DNA of 28,367 nt from GCA-2718845 sp913041905 (GCA_913041905.1 CAJWJQ010000012.1:1-28367); one strand, 5' to 3'; shown: positions 15,776 to 25,010, numbered from the stretch's first letter. The notes: generated by a model from the letters alone, not told the origin. Translations and numbers: made by a program.

Positions 15776-16717
15776 ATGAGTCACACATCCTATAAAAATG
15801 CCTATCCACGTTTACAAAGAAGTGAGTTAGCTGTACCAGGATCATCTCCAAAAATGTTTGAAAAAGCACTTAAATCACAAGCAGATTATATTTTCTTAGA
15901 TTTAGAAGATGCAGTGTCACCTAATGATAAAATAACCGCAAGAGAAAATGTAATTAAAGCGCTCAAAGAAATGGATTGGAGAGGTAATGGTAAAACTATT
16001 TCTGTCAGAATTAATGGGTTAGATACACACTACATGTACAGAGATGTTGTTGAAATTATGGTTCAAGCTGGAGAATATTTAGATACTATTTTAATTCCAA
16101 AAGTTGGAGTTAAGAGCGATGTTTATATGGTGGATTGTATGGTTACTCAAATAGAGCAGGAAAGAGGGCTTGAAGATAAAGTAGGCTTAGAGTGTTTGAT
16201 AGAAACTGCCTTGGGCATGGTAAACATAGAAGACATAGCTAAATCTTCAGACAGACTAGAAGCTCTCCATTTTGGAGTAGCAGATTATGCTGCAAGCTTA
16301 AGGGCACGAACAGTGGTGATAGGTGGTTTAAATCCAGATTATCCTGGTGATCAATGGCATCATGGTTTAGCAAAATTAGTAGCAACTTGTAGAGCATATG
16401 GTTTACGTCCAATTGATGGACCATTTGGAGATTTTAACGACCCTGATGGATATATATTAGCTGCTAAAAGAGGAGCAGCTATTGGAATAGAGGGTAAGTG
16501 GGCTATACACCCATCGCAAATTGAGCATGCAAATAATGTATTTTCTCCTCCAGCTGAAGAAGTTGAAAAAGCAAAAAGAATTATTGAGGAATTAAAAAAG
16601 GCAGCTGCAGAAGGGAAAGGAGCTGCTCAATTAGACGGCAGAATGATAGATGCTGCATCTGAGAGGATGGCAGAAAATATTGTAAATATTAATAAGTTAA
16701 TAGAGTCTAAAAAATAA
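15776..16717 (+). CDS. mcl: Malyl-CoA lyase (CitE-like)
   Basis: Splits L-malyl-CoA into acetyl-CoA and glyoxylate in the serine cycle, and can run in reverse or on beta-methylmalyl-CoA in related enzymes. The 313-residue protein has the HpcH/CitE TIM-barrel marks of true malyl-CoA lyases: RSELAVPGSSPKMFEKA, FLDLEDAVSP, RINGLDTHYMYRD, LIPKVGV, ECLIETALGM, FGVADYAAS, YGLRPIDGPFGDF and GKWAIHPSQI. The loop after GGLNPDY is shorter than I remember in Methylobacterium. Its stop overlaps the mtkA start by one base (TAATG). The three-gene context with mtkA and mtkB makes cleavage of malyl-CoA the likely direction. A beta-methylmalyl-CoA/citramalyl-CoA activity cannot be excluded. Confidence 0.93.
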   Translation: MSHTSYKNAYPRLQRSELAVPGSSPKMFEKALKSQADYIFLDLEDAVSPNDKITARENVIKALKEMDWRGNGKTISVRINGLDTHYMYRDVVEIMVQAGEYLDTILIPKVGVKSDVYMVDCMVTQIEQERGLEDKVGLECLIETALGMVNIEDIAKSSDRLEALHFGVADYAASLRARTVVIGGLNPDYPGDQWHHGLAKLVATCRAYGLRPIDGPFGDFNDPDGYILAAKRGAAIGIEGKWAIHPSQIEHANNVFSPPAEEVEKAKRIIEELKKAAAEGKGAAQLDGRMIDAASERMAENIVNINKLIESKK

Positions 16718-17895
16718 TGGACATACATGAGTATCAGGCAAAAGAAATATTGTCAAAATTTGGCGTATCTACGCCTAGAGGAGGCATAGCATACAGTCCT
16801 CAAAATGCCAAGGATAGAGCTGCAGAATTAGGCGGTGAAATGTGGGTGGTAAAGGCTCAGATTCATGCTGGAGCAAGAGGAAAGGCTGGAGGTATAATTG
16901 TTTGCAAAAGTTTACAAGAAGTATCTGATGCCGCAAATAAATTACTGGGCAAAACTTTAGTAACGAGTCAAACAGGCCCAGCTGGGAAAACGGTACAGAG
17001 AATTTATGTAGAAGAAGCAACCGATATAAAAAAAGAGTTTTATCTTGGACTGGTGTTTGATAGAAGCTCAGAAAGCATAATGGTTGTAGCATCATCAGAA
17101 GGTGGAATGAGTGTTGAAGAAATAGCAAAAGAAAAACCAGAAACTTTAATAAGAGCTAAAGTAGAAGCTGCAGTAGGCATGCAAAGTTTTCAAGCTAGAG
17201 AAATAGCATTTGGCTTAGGAATAGAAGCAAAGGCAATATCAAGATGTGCAGAAGCAATTTTAGGGTGCTATAAAGCATTCAGTAATTCAGATGCAACAAT
17301 GGTGGAAATTAACCCATTAGTTCTTACAGGCGATGATCATGTTTTAGCATTAGATTGTAAAATGTCTTTTGATGATAATGCATTATATAGAATCCCTGAG
17401 ATTGCGGAATTAAGAGATAAATCACAAGAAGACCCAAAAGAAACGTATGCTGCCGATAGAGGTTTAAATTATATAGCGCTTGATGGAGATATTGGAAATA
17501 TCATAAATGGTGCGGGCTTAGCAATGGCGTCAATGGATATGATTCAACTTGCTGGAGGACAACCTGCTAACTTTTTAGACGTTGGAGGAGGAGCAACACC
17601 AGAAAAATTTGTTAAAGCATTTAAGCTTATATCTAGCGACCCTAAAGTCCGAGTTATATTAATTAATATTTTTGCAGGCATTAACAGATGTGATTGGGTT
17701 GCACAAGGAATAGTTGATGCATTGAATCAAATTAAAATTGAGCAACCACTAGTTATAAGATTAGCTGGCACAAACGTTAACGAAGGCATGAAAATATTAA
17801 AAGATAGTAAAGTAAAATATATTGAAGCATCAACCCTTGAAGAAGCTGCTAATAAAGCTGTTCAAGAATTAAAAAAGTTGGGGAAAAAAGAGTAA
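16717..17895 (+). CDS. mtkA: Malate-CoA ligase (malate thiokinase), beta subunit
   Basis: With MtkB it makes malyl-CoA from malate, CoA and ATP, the substrate of the adjacent lyase. The 392-residue protein is a SucC homologue with an N-terminal ATP-grasp fold (VVKAQIHAGARGKAGG at about 44-59), EINPLVLT and a C-terminal CoA-ligase domain with FLDVGGGATPEKF and NIFAGINRCDWVAQG. The CDWVA form of the last motif, and the overall sequence, agree with MtkA as I recall it from Methylobacterium, where SucC has CD.IA. One-base overlaps with both neighbours indicate strict co-expression. Succinate-CoA ligase is the alternative, but the linkage to mcl favours malate. Confidence 0.92.
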   Translation: MDIHEYQAKEILSKFGVSTPRGGIAYSPQNAKDRAAELGGEMWVVKAQIHAGARGKAGGIIVCKSLQEVSDAANKLLGKTLVTSQTGPAGKTVQRIYVEEATDIKKEFYLGLVFDRSSESIMVVASSEGGMSVEEIAKEKPETLIRAKVEAAVGMQSFQAREIAFGLGIEAKAISRCAEAILGCYKAFSNSDATMVEINPLVLTGDDHVLALDCKMSFDDNALYRIPEIAELRDKSQEDPKETYAADRGLNYIALDGDIGNIINGAGLAMASMDMIQLAGGQPANFLDVGGGATPEKFVKAFKLISSDPKVRVILINIFAGINRCDWVAQGIVDALNQIKIEQPLVIRLAGTNVNEGMKILKDSKVKYIEASTLEEAANKAVQELKKLGKKE

Positions 17896-18782
17896 TGTCT
17901 ATATTAATTAACAAAGATTCCAAGATAATTGTACAAGGATTTACCGGGAAAATAGGAACTTTCCATGCGCAAGAAATGATTGAGTATGGAACTAATATTG
18001 TTGGTGGAGTAACACCAGGAAAAGGTGGACAAACACACTTAGATAAACCTGTTTTTAATACAGTAAAAGAAGCTGTTAAAGAAACTGGTGCTGACGCAAG
18101 TATCTTATTTGTGCCCCCAGCTTTTGCAGCAGATTCTGCTATGGAAGCAGCTGATGCTGGAATTAAAACTCTCGTGGCCATTACTGATGGAATACCAGCG
18201 CATGACATGATTAAAGTTAAGCGTTACATGAGAAGATATAAAAATGAAGATAGAATGACTATGGTAGGACCTAATTGTGCTGGTGTAATAAGTCCTGGAA
18301 AATGTATGTTAGGAATTATGCCAGGACATATCTATAAAGAGGGTAACGTTGGTGTTATTGGAAGATCTGGAACATTAGGTTATGAAGCAGCACAACAAAT
18401 GAAAAATCTTGGTATAGGTATTTCTACTAGCGTAGGAATAGGGGGAGACCCTATAAACGGAAGTTCTTTTAAAGACCATCTTGAAAAATTTGAACAAGAT
18501 GATGAGACAGAGGCAATATTAATGATAGGAGAGATTGGTGGCCCACAAGAGGCTGAAGCAGCAGATTTTGCGAAGGAAAATGTATCTAAACCTGTAATAG
18601 CTTATATAGCAGGCTTAACTGCACCAAAAGGCAAGAGAATGGGCCATGCGGGCGCTATAGTTAGCGCTTATGGGGAATCAGCGGCAGAGAAGGTTGAAAT
18701 TTTAAAAGAGGCTGGAATAATAATTGCAAAAAACCCATCAGTTATTGGCGACACCGTTGAGTCAGTTCTAAAAACTTTATAA
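17895..18782 (+). CDS. mtkB: Malate-CoA ligase (malate thiokinase), alpha subunit
   Basis: The CoA-binding, phosphohistidine subunit of the malate thiokinase heteromer. The 295 residues resemble SucD: KIIVQGFTGKIGTFHAQEM with the Rossmann glycines near the N-terminus, NIVGGVTPGKGG, the loop GPNCAGVISPG, and the phosphorylated His251 in RMGHAGAI. Residues such as MKRYMRRYKNEDRMTM-like lysine- and arginine-rich helix (KVKRYMRRYKNEDR) form an insert compared with SucD and are found in MtkB. The next gene, tatD, begins at the base after the stop codon. Confidence 0.92.
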   Translation: MSILINKDSKIIVQGFTGKIGTFHAQEMIEYGTNIVGGVTPGKGGQTHLDKPVFNTVKEAVKETGADASILFVPPAFAADSAMEAADAGIKTLVAITDGIPAHDMIKVKRYMRRYKNEDRMTMVGPNCAGVISPGKCMLGIMPGHIYKEGNVGVIGRSGTLGYEAAQQMKNLGIGISTSVGIGGDPINGSSFKDHLEKFEQDDETEAILMIGEIGGPQEAEAADFAKENVSKPVIAYIAGLTAPKGKRMGHAGAIVSAYGESAAEKVEILKEAGIIIAKNPSVIGDTVESVLKTL

Positions 18783-19583
18783 ATGAATTCAACTCATTGT
18801 TTAATCGATATAGGTGCGAACCTAACCCATCCAGAGTTAAATAAAAAAATAGACGTAATTGTAGATAATATTAAATCTGCAAATATTGAGAAAGTAATAA
18901 TTACTTCATCAAATATTCAAGACACAAAAGAAGCTCTTAAAATAATAAATAAATATCCAGATTTATTTTATACAACAGTTGGTTTCCATCCACATAATGC
19001 CAAAGACTACAGTTCTAATTATGTGGCAGAAATAGAAACTCTTTTAAATAATAAAAAAGTTCTCGCATTAGGTGAATGTGGATTAGATTTCTACCGTAAA
19101 TATTCAACAAAAGAAGAGCAGATATTTTGTTTTGAGCAACATTTAGAAATTGCTAACACCATTAAAAAACCAGTTTTTCTTCATGAAAGGCATGCATTTA
19201 AAGATTTTTCAAATATATTAAATAAATATAAAGATGGGTTATGTAAATATGTCGTTCATTGTTTTACCGGAACTAAAGAAGAGTTAAAAAAATATATTGA
19301 TATGGGTTGTTATATAGGTATAACAGGGTGGATTACCGATGAAAGCAGAGGAAAACATTTACATGAAATAATAAAATATATACCAGAGGACCGTCTTATG
19401 ATTGAAACAGACTCTCCTTATTTAATTCCACATAACATTAATTCTAAGCATGATGGTATTAATGAACCATCATATTTAACATATGTAGCAGAAACTATTG
19501 CTAAGTGTTTAAATAAAGATATAAACTATGTAAAAGATATAACTCTTAGAAATACCAAATTATTTTTTAATATTAATGAATAA
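18783..19583 (+). CDS. tatD: TatD-family metal-dependent hydrolase/DNase
   Basis: A 266-residue TIM-barrel hydrolase. TatD proteins act as metal-dependent 3'-5' DNases in repair and degradation. Family motifs run in order: DIGANLTH (9-16), TVGFHPHNA, ALGECGLDFYRK, FLHERHA, VVHCFTGT and LMIETDSPYLIP, which supply the metal-binding His, Glu and Asp residues. The DIGANLT opening identifies the TatD branch, not YcfH or YjjV. It starts with no gap after mtkB, so it is transcribed with the C1 genes, although nothing links it to that pathway. Its last eight bases overlap queH. Confidence 0.93.
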   Translation: MNSTHCLIDIGANLTHPELNKKIDVIVDNIKSANIEKVIITSSNIQDTKEALKIINKYPDLFYTTVGFHPHNAKDYSSNYVAEIETLLNNKKVLALGECGLDFYRKYSTKEEQIFCFEQHLEIANTIKKPVFLHERHAFKDFSNILNKYKDGLCKYVVHCFTGTKEELKKYIDMGCYIGITGWITDESRGKHLHEIIKYIPEDRLMIETDSPYLIPHNINSKHDGINEPSYLTYVAETIAKCLNKDINYVKDITLRNTKLFFNINE

Positions 19584-20244
19584 GATCAACACAAAATTAC
19601 AATTACCAGACAATAAAAAAAAATTACTGCTACACTCATGTTGTGCTCCATGTTCAGGAGATATTATGTTGAGACTCAAGGAATCAAATATAGACTATAC
19701 TGTATATTTCTATAATCCCAATATCCACCCATCGAAGGAATATATTTTGCGTAAAGAGGAAAATATGTTATTTGCTAAAAAAAATAACATACCTTTTATA
19801 GATGCTGACTATGATCCAAAGAAATGGTTTGATTTAACAAAAGGAATGGAGTGGAATCCTGAGAGAGGAACAAGGTGTTCCGTGTGTTTTGATATGCGAT
19901 TCATTAATACAGCTGAATATGCGTATAAAAATAATTTTGATACTTTTTCTAGCACATTAGGTATTTCAAGATGGAAAAATTTTGATCAAATTAATAAATC
20001 AGGTATTTATGCAGCCTCTAAATATAAAAATATATCTTACTGGGTATTTAATTGGAGAAAAGAAAATGGATCTCAAAGAATGCTTAATATTTCTAAACAT
20101 GAGAATTTTTATATGCAAGAATACTGTGGATGTGTGTATTCACTCAGGGATACAAATATTTGGAGAGAAAAAAATAATAGGCCTAAGATAGTTATAGGTG
20201 AGAATTATTATTCATATTTAGACAAAAAAACCTCCAATAACTAA
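19576..20244 (+). CDS. queH: Epoxyqueuosine reductase QueH
   Basis: Performs the last step of queuosine synthesis in tRNA, reducing epoxyqueuosine, as the non-cobalamin alternative to QueG. The 222-residue protein belongs to the former DUF208 family. It has the expected cysteine sets: HSCCAPC (Cys22, Cys23, Cys26), RCSVCFDMR (Cys101, Cys104) and MQEYCGC (Cys184, Cys186), which bind an iron-sulfur cluster and a second metal site. The middle has SSTLGISRWKN and YWVFNWRKENG, typical of QueH. Using QueH means that this step does not need B12. The 3' end overlaps the convergent ampE by 27 bases. Confidence 0.93.
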   Translation: MNKINTKLQLPDNKKKLLLHSCCAPCSGDIMLRLKESNIDYTVYFYNPNIHPSKEYILRKEENMLFAKKNNIPFIDADYDPKKWFDLTKGMEWNPERGTRCSVCFDMRFINTAEYAYKNNFDTFSSTLGISRWKNFDQINKSGIYAASKYKNISYWVFNWRKENGSQRMLNISKHENFYMQEYCGCVYSLRDTNIWREKNNRPKIVIGENYYSYLDKKTSNN

Positions 20245-21069
20245 AAGAGCAATTAAGCTTAGCCACGCCAAAAAAGATCTTGAAATTATTGTTTGGGTAT
20301 ATTCTATTCGACTATCTAATGTATCATCCTTAATAGCATTAGAGGTCAAATCTTTGCCTACTTGATTGATGGATTTTATATTTGCTTTATATAAATCAGA
20401 ATCCTTTTTTAAGGAATTCCAAGATTTCATACAAACTTCAAAATCTGCAACTATTGCATATGAAAAAATAGATAGACGGATAGGTATATATTCAATAATT
20501 GATATTATAACCTTTAGTTTCTTTTTTATTTGCAAATCTATTTTCATTTGTTTGTTATATAGATAATTATCTAACACTATAAAACTTAAGCATCCAGCAG
20601 GACCAAGTAATAAAAAAGAAAATATTACAGTAAAGGTGTTCCTTGTGGAATTATAGAATAAATTATCAACAATAGACTCATAATTTTCTTTATTCTGGGT
20701 TGGAAGAATATATTTAAATCTATCATCAGTTTTTAATTCTTTATTCTCATTAAAAGAAAATTTTAAATTTTCAACCATTAGATTAAATTCACTTGGCTTT
20801 AAGCAATACATTAATATTATTAAACTAAACAAAAACTCAAATAAAGGATGTAAAAAATGACCTGAAACAAACAAAATAATAGTAGTAATAATAAATATAC
20901 CAATGGGAAACAACAAGTATAGATTATATTTTTCAGAAATATAATCCTCAGATAGTGTTTTAAACTTATCAAACAAAGTATTTAATAAGCGCGTATCTTT
21001 CATATTAGATATCGGATCATATATATATTCTAATACTAGCGAGAAAATTATTAACAATGCAGTCGTCAT
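20218..21069 (-). CDS. ampE: AmpE-like inner-membrane protein
   Basis: A 283-residue membrane protein with about four to five hydrophobic segments, found next to ampD as in other Gammaproteobacteria. AmpE is described as a regulatory membrane component in the ampC beta-lactamase system and is distantly related to CobD/CbiB. The best motif here is FSFLLLGPAGCLSFIVLDN, which matches the LGPAGAL block of AmpE, and a helical segment with YDPISNMKDTRLLNTLF at the start. The start codon directly follows the ampD stop. Sequence outside the core motif is diverged, so the call rests on motif plus neighbour. The final 27 bases are antisense to the end of queH. Confidence 0.85.
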   Translation of the reverse strand: MTTALLIIFSLVLEYIYDPISNMKDTRLLNTLFDKFKTLSEDYISEKYNLYLLFPIGIFIITTIILFVSGHFLHPLFEFLFSLIILMYCLKPSEFNLMVENLKFSFNENKELKTDDRFKYILPTQNKENYESIVDNLFYNSTRNTFTVIFSFLLLGPAGCLSFIVLDNYLYNKQMKIDLQIKKKLKVIISIIEYIPIRLSIFSYAIVADFEVCMKSWNSLKKDSDLYKANIKSINQVGKDLTSNAIKDDTLDSRIEYTQTIISRSFLAWLSLIALLVIGGFFV

Positions 21070-21615
21070 TTAATCTTCCCTTTTTATTCTTTTCCAGTCA
21101 AAATATTTTCCTGGATCATTTTTTCTTTCAGGTGAAATCATGCTATGGCCAATAATATTATTATCTGTAACTTTAGGATAACATGTCTTAATTTCCGATA
21201 TTACCTTAATTAATGATAGATACTGCTTCTCTTCAAATGCCGAGCTAACAGTTCCTTCAAGTTCTATACCAATAGAAAAATCATTAAATTTTGTACGATT
21301 ATTATATTCTGATTTTCCAGCATGCCATGCTCTTAAATTTAATGGAACAAATTGGATTATATCACCATTTCTTCGAATTAGTATATGCGCAGAAACTTTT
21401 AAACCCGCGATTAACTTAAATGATTTATCTCTCCCTATATCAAGCTTGTTTTGAAATAAATCTATAATATTGTTATTAGCATATTTACCCTCAGGTAGAC
21501 TTATACAATGTATGATGATTGTGTCTACCTCAATTCCAATAGGCCTCTTATCACAGTTATCTGATTCATAGAATGGCACATTGTTAATTAAGTGTGTATT
21601 CGTATCAATTTTCAT
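21070..21615 (-). CDS. ampD: 1,6-anhydro-N-acetylmuramyl-L-alanine amidase AmpD
   Basis: A cytosolic zinc amidase that removes the peptide from anhydro-muropeptides during cell-wall recycling. The 181 residues have no signal peptide, as expected for AmpD. Zinc ligands and catalytic residues are visible: His36 (IIIHCISLP), Glu118 (SIGIELEGT), His157 (IIGHSMISPERK), Lys165 and Asp167 (KNDPGKYFDW). Most AmpD have HSDI, here HSMI, but the metal ligands themselves are kept. It is transcribed away from rnd across a 53-base gap and is coupled to ampE. Mpl, encoded further along, uses the released tripeptide, so two steps of the recycling pathway lie in this window. Confidence 0.95.
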   Translation of the reverse strand: MKIDTNTHLINNVPFYESDNCDKRPIGIEVDTIIIHCISLPEGKYANNNIIDLFQNKLDIGRDKSFKLIAGLKVSAHILIRRNGDIIQFVPLNLRAWHAGKSEYNNRTKFNDFSIGIELEGTVSSAFEEKQYLSLIKVISEIKTCYPKVTDNNIIGHSMISPERKNDPGKYFDWKRIKRED

Positions 21616-21668
21616 TATTATTTCTATAAGAACTACTCTATCACTGTTATCATATTATTATCTTAATT

Positions 21669-22736
21669 ATGCCAAATTTTCTTATTAATACGGACAAAAA
21701 ATTGTCAAATATATTTAAAGATCTAGAAAATAGTAAAAATATTGGCTTAGATACAGAATTTATTAGAGAATCTTCGTATTTTCCTCAATTAGCATTATTA
21801 CAATTGAGTGATGAAAAAAATAACTACTGCATTGATATTTTTGAGATTGAAAATAATAGCCTAATCATTAAATTACTTACTAATATAAATATTAGAAAAA
21901 TACTCCATTCTTCTAAGCAGGATTTAGAAGTATTACACCATTATTTTGGTTGTTATCCTAAAAATATTTTTGATACACAAATAGCATCTAATCTAACTGA
22001 TTGCAATATAAGCATTAGTTATTCTAATTTAGTTAAACAGAATTTTAACGTAGAGTTAAAAGAAGGTTCATGGAGAACAGATTGGCTTAAGAGACCAATA
22101 TCAGAAGAAAAAATAGAATATGCTGCAAATGATGTTAAATATCTTATACCACTTTCTAAAATATTTTTAAAAAAATTAAAGGAATTAGACAGATTAGAAT
22201 GGTTTTATGAGGAACAGGACACTGAGCTTTCAAAATCTAATATTGTTACAGATCCAAAAAAAGCTTGGAAAAAAATTACAATACCAATAAATTTATCAAA
22301 TAATCAATTACTACGATTACAATTAATATCAGAATGGAGAGAAATTAAAGCAATTAAGAAAAATATGCCTAGGAGGTGGATTATAAGTGATAGAGAACTA
22401 ATCAAAATATCAACCTCAACATTAAAAGAATTGCCTATAATTTTAGATAATTCTAAACAAACACTGTCTATTGAAAGTAAAGAAAAGATACTGTCAATAA
22501 TTAATAATAAAAATGAGACCTCTAAAGAAGACAAATCTTTAAAATTAGATTTGAATGCGTATAATAAAAAAATTAGCAAATGTAATGAAACCATAGCAAA
22601 AGTTTGCGAGAAATATAATGTCGCATCTACATTAATAGCCAATAAAAGAGATATTGATTATTTTGCAAGAGGTTGCACAGACATTCGTTTTCTTAAAGGT
22701 TGGAGATTTAAAATTTTTGGTAAATTGGTACAATAG
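21669..22736 (+). CDS. rnd: Ribonuclease D
   Basis: A 3'-5' exoribonuclease that trims tRNA precursors and other small RNAs. The 355-residue protein has the DEDD exonuclease domain in its first 190 residues: IGLDTEFIRE (Asp28, Glu30), LHSSKQDLEVLHHYFG, IFDTQIAS and YAANDVKYLIPL, giving the DEDDy catalytic set. An HRDC domain follows (about 210-285; LISEWREIKAIKKNMPRRWI), and a lysine-rich C-terminal part of the second HRDC type completes it. The length is typical. It ends three bases before ilvD starts, so the two are likely co-transcribed, without a functional link. Confidence 0.95.
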   Translation: MPNFLINTDKKLSNIFKDLENSKNIGLDTEFIRESSYFPQLALLQLSDEKNNYCIDIFEIENNSLIIKLLTNINIRKILHSSKQDLEVLHHYFGCYPKNIFDTQIASNLTDCNISISYSNLVKQNFNVELKEGSWRTDWLKRPISEEKIEYAANDVKYLIPLSKIFLKKLKELDRLEWFYEEQDTELSKSNIVTDPKKAWKKITIPINLSNNQLLRLQLISEWREIKAIKKNMPRRWIISDRELIKISTSTLKELPIILDNSKQTLSIESKEKILSIINNKNETSKEDKSLKLDLNAYNKKISKCNETIAKVCEKYNVASTLIANKRDIDYFARGCTDIRFLKGWRFKIFGKLVQ

Positions 22737-22739
22737 ATA

Positions 22740-24413
22740 ATGAGAAAGTATTCATCAATGATAGTTGACGGAAAAGATAGGTCTCCTAGCAGATCAATGT
22801 TGAGAGCTGTTGGTTTTAAAGATAAAGATTTTAAATTGCCACAAATAGGCATAGCTTCAACTTGGAGCATGGTCACGCCTTGTAACATGCATATTAATAA
22901 ACTTGCAGAAATATCTGCTAAATCAATTGATGTAAATGGTGGAAAATCTATTATATTCAATACTATTACAGTGTCTGATGGCATATCCATGGGAACAGAA
23001 GGCATGAGATACTCGTTAGTTTCAAGGGAGGTTATTGCTGATTCGATTGAAACTGTTGTGGGATGCGAAGGATTTGATGGCTTGTTAGCAATTGGTGGTT
23101 GTGATAAAAACATGCCAGCTTGCATTATGTCTATGGCAAGATTAAATAGACCGTCTATATTTGTTTATGGGGGAACTATATTGCCAGGTTCACATAATTC
23201 AAAAAATATTGACATAGTGTCAGTTTTTGAAGCTGTTGGTAGTAATGCTAATAGGAAAATTACTAATAAAGAATTATTAAATATAGAAAAAAAAGCAATA
23301 CCTGGACCTGGGTCATGCGGAGGAATGTATACAGCTAACACAATGGCCTGTGCAATTGAAGCATTAGGGATGAGCTTAACTAATAGTTCAGCTCAGGTTG
23401 CAATTTCTAGAAATAAAAAATTAGACTGCAAGGATTCGTCAAAAGCATTAATGAATTGCGTTAAAAAAGATATAAAACCTTCAGACATAATAAATAAAAA
23501 ATCTATAGAAAATGCAATAACAGTTGTTATGGCTCTAGGCGGATCTACTAATGCTGTATTACATCTTCTTGCAATAGCAAACTCTGCAGGTGTTAAATTA
23601 TCTCTCAATGATTTTGATAGAATCGGTAATAAAACTCCAGTTTTAGCTGACTTAAAACCCAGTGGACACTATTCAATGTCAGAATTAGTTAAAATAGGAG
23701 GGGTAGCTCCTCTAATGAAATTATTGCTTGATAAAAAATTGCTTCACGGAGACTGCCTTACGGTGACAGGGAAAACAATTAAGCAAAACCTTAAAAAAGT
23801 TTCTAGTTATTCAAAAAAACAAAAAATAATCATGCCTTTTAATAAACCTATTAAAAAAAATGGACATTTAATAATTCTTAGAGGAAATTTATCTCCACAA
23901 GGATCTGTAGCCAAAATTTCTGGTAAAGAGGGAGATACGTTTGTTGGCTCAGCAAAGGTTTATAATTCAGAAGAACTTGCTTTAAAAGATATTTTAAATA
24001 ACAAGATTAAAAAAGGAACGGTAATTGTAATTAGATATGAAGGACCTATTGGTGGGCCAGGAATGAGAGAAATGCTATCACCAACATCAGCTGTTATGGG
24101 TAAGGGATTAGGAAAAGATGTAGCTCTCATCACAGACGGAAGATTTTCTGGGGGAAGCCACGGTTTTGTTGTAGGACATATTGCACCAGAAGCATATGTC
24201 GGTGGACCATTAGCTATTGTGAAAAATGGAGATAGGATTGAAATAAGCTCTATTACAAAAGAATTAAATATTATATTGAGTAAAGCCGAGATAAAGAAAC
24301 GTCTAAAATCTTGGAAAAAACCTAAAAGAAAAATTATAAACGGTGTTTTATCCAAATATGCCAAGTTAGTTAGTCAAGCGGATACCGGCGCCATTACTAG
24401 CAATTATTCATAA
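22740..24413 (+). CDS. ilvD: Dihydroxy-acid dehydratase
   Basis: Dehydrates 2,3-dihydroxy-isovalerate and -methylvalerate to the keto acids in valine and isoleucine synthesis. At 557 residues it matches the shorter IlvD class that includes many [2Fe-2S] enzymes. The three cluster cysteines are Cys48 (TPCNMH), Cys121 (GGCDKNMPAC, with Lys123) and Cys193 (PGPGSCGGMYTANTM). The C-terminal GPIGGPGMREMLSPTSA and ITDGRFSGGSHG are family signatures. Edd, the related phosphogluconate dehydratase, is about 600 residues and has different flanks, so IlvD is preferred. Its end overlaps the convergent LON-domain gene by six bases. Confidence 0.96.
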   Translation: MRKYSSMIVDGKDRSPSRSMLRAVGFKDKDFKLPQIGIASTWSMVTPCNMHINKLAEISAKSIDVNGGKSIIFNTITVSDGISMGTEGMRYSLVSREVIADSIETVVGCEGFDGLLAIGGCDKNMPACIMSMARLNRPSIFVYGGTILPGSHNSKNIDIVSVFEAVGSNANRKITNKELLNIEKKAIPGPGSCGGMYTANTMACAIEALGMSLTNSSAQVAISRNKKLDCKDSSKALMNCVKKDIKPSDIINKKSIENAITVVMALGGSTNAVLHLLAIANSAGVKLSLNDFDRIGNKTPVLADLKPSGHYSMSELVKIGGVAPLMKLLLDKKLLHGDCLTVTGKTIKQNLKKVSSYSKKQKIIMPFNKPIKKNGHLIILRGNLSPQGSVAKISGKEGDTFVGSAKVYNSEELALKDILNNKIKKGTVIVIRYEGPIGGPGMREMLSPTSAVMGKGLGKDVALITDGRFSGGSHGFVVGHIAPEAYVGGPLAIVKNGDRIEISSITKELNIILSKAEIKKRLKSWKKPKRKIINGVLSKYAKLVSQADTGAITSNYS

Positions 24414-25010
24414 ATCTTTGATTTCATCTTTATAAAGCTTGCTAACAATTTCATTAATTATTTCAAGCCTTTCTAATGCATTGTTGGTAGATATTAAATT
24501 TGCTTTAGTAGATAAGTCTAATGGCAAACACTCAACCAATCTAAAACTAACCCACGATGCATCAGAGTAACGTTCTTTTTTAAAACTTACAAAATTTTTT
24601 ATTCCAGGGTATATTTGTTTATAGAATTTAGACAAGATTAAATATTTTTGTGGAATTAGATATTCTTTTTCAGTTTCAATAAATTCAATATCTCCCATAA
24701 GTAAATTATCTTTATTTAATTTAGATGATAAAACTTTTGCAATAGACATTCCTTCTACAGTAATGCCTAAAACCCCATCCTCTAACTTATTCCAGTTAAT
24801 TATTTTTACAAATGAGGTATATTGGTATATATCACCAACATATTTATCTTGCGTTTCATTTTTAGCTAAGGCAATACAAAAACCTTTTTCATATTTTATG
24901 CAATCTTTAACCATATCCAAATATCTCCTTTCAAATATCCTTAATGGAAATAGACCACCTGGCAGAACTATGCTCGTTAACGGGAATATTGGGTATGTAT
25001 CATTTAACAT
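24408..25010 (-). CDS. LON substrate-binding-domain protein
   Basis: A 200-residue stand-alone version of the N-terminal substrate-binding domain of Lon protease, without the ATPase or protease parts. FPLTSIVLPGGLFPLRIFE (9-27) and RYLDMVKDCI are the clear family motifs; VEGMSIAKV and the helical C-terminal half (LSTKANLISTNNALERLEII) fit too. Such proteins are common in bacteria, but their function is not established; they may bind misfolded proteins. It is the last gene of a minus-strand operon, overlaps msrB by 11 bases at its start, and ends six bases inside ilvD. Confidence 0.9.
   Translation of the reverse strand: MLNDTYPIFPLTSIVLPGGLFPLRIFERRYLDMVKDCIKYEKGFCIALAKNETQDKYVGDIYQYTSFVKIINWNKLEDGVLGITVEGMSIAKVLSSKLNKDNLLMGDIEFIETEKEYLIPQKYLILSKFYKQIYPGIKNFVSFKKERYSDASWVSFRLVECLPLDLSTKANLISTNNALERLEIINEIVSKLYKDEIKDL

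Noticed and set aside
16717..18782. Succinyl-CoA ligase SucCD instead of malate thiokinase
   Set aside because: Direct 1-base linkage to malyl-CoA lyase and MtkA/MtkB-like motifs (CDWVA, the basic insert) favour malate-CoA ligase; kept only as an alternative in the entries.
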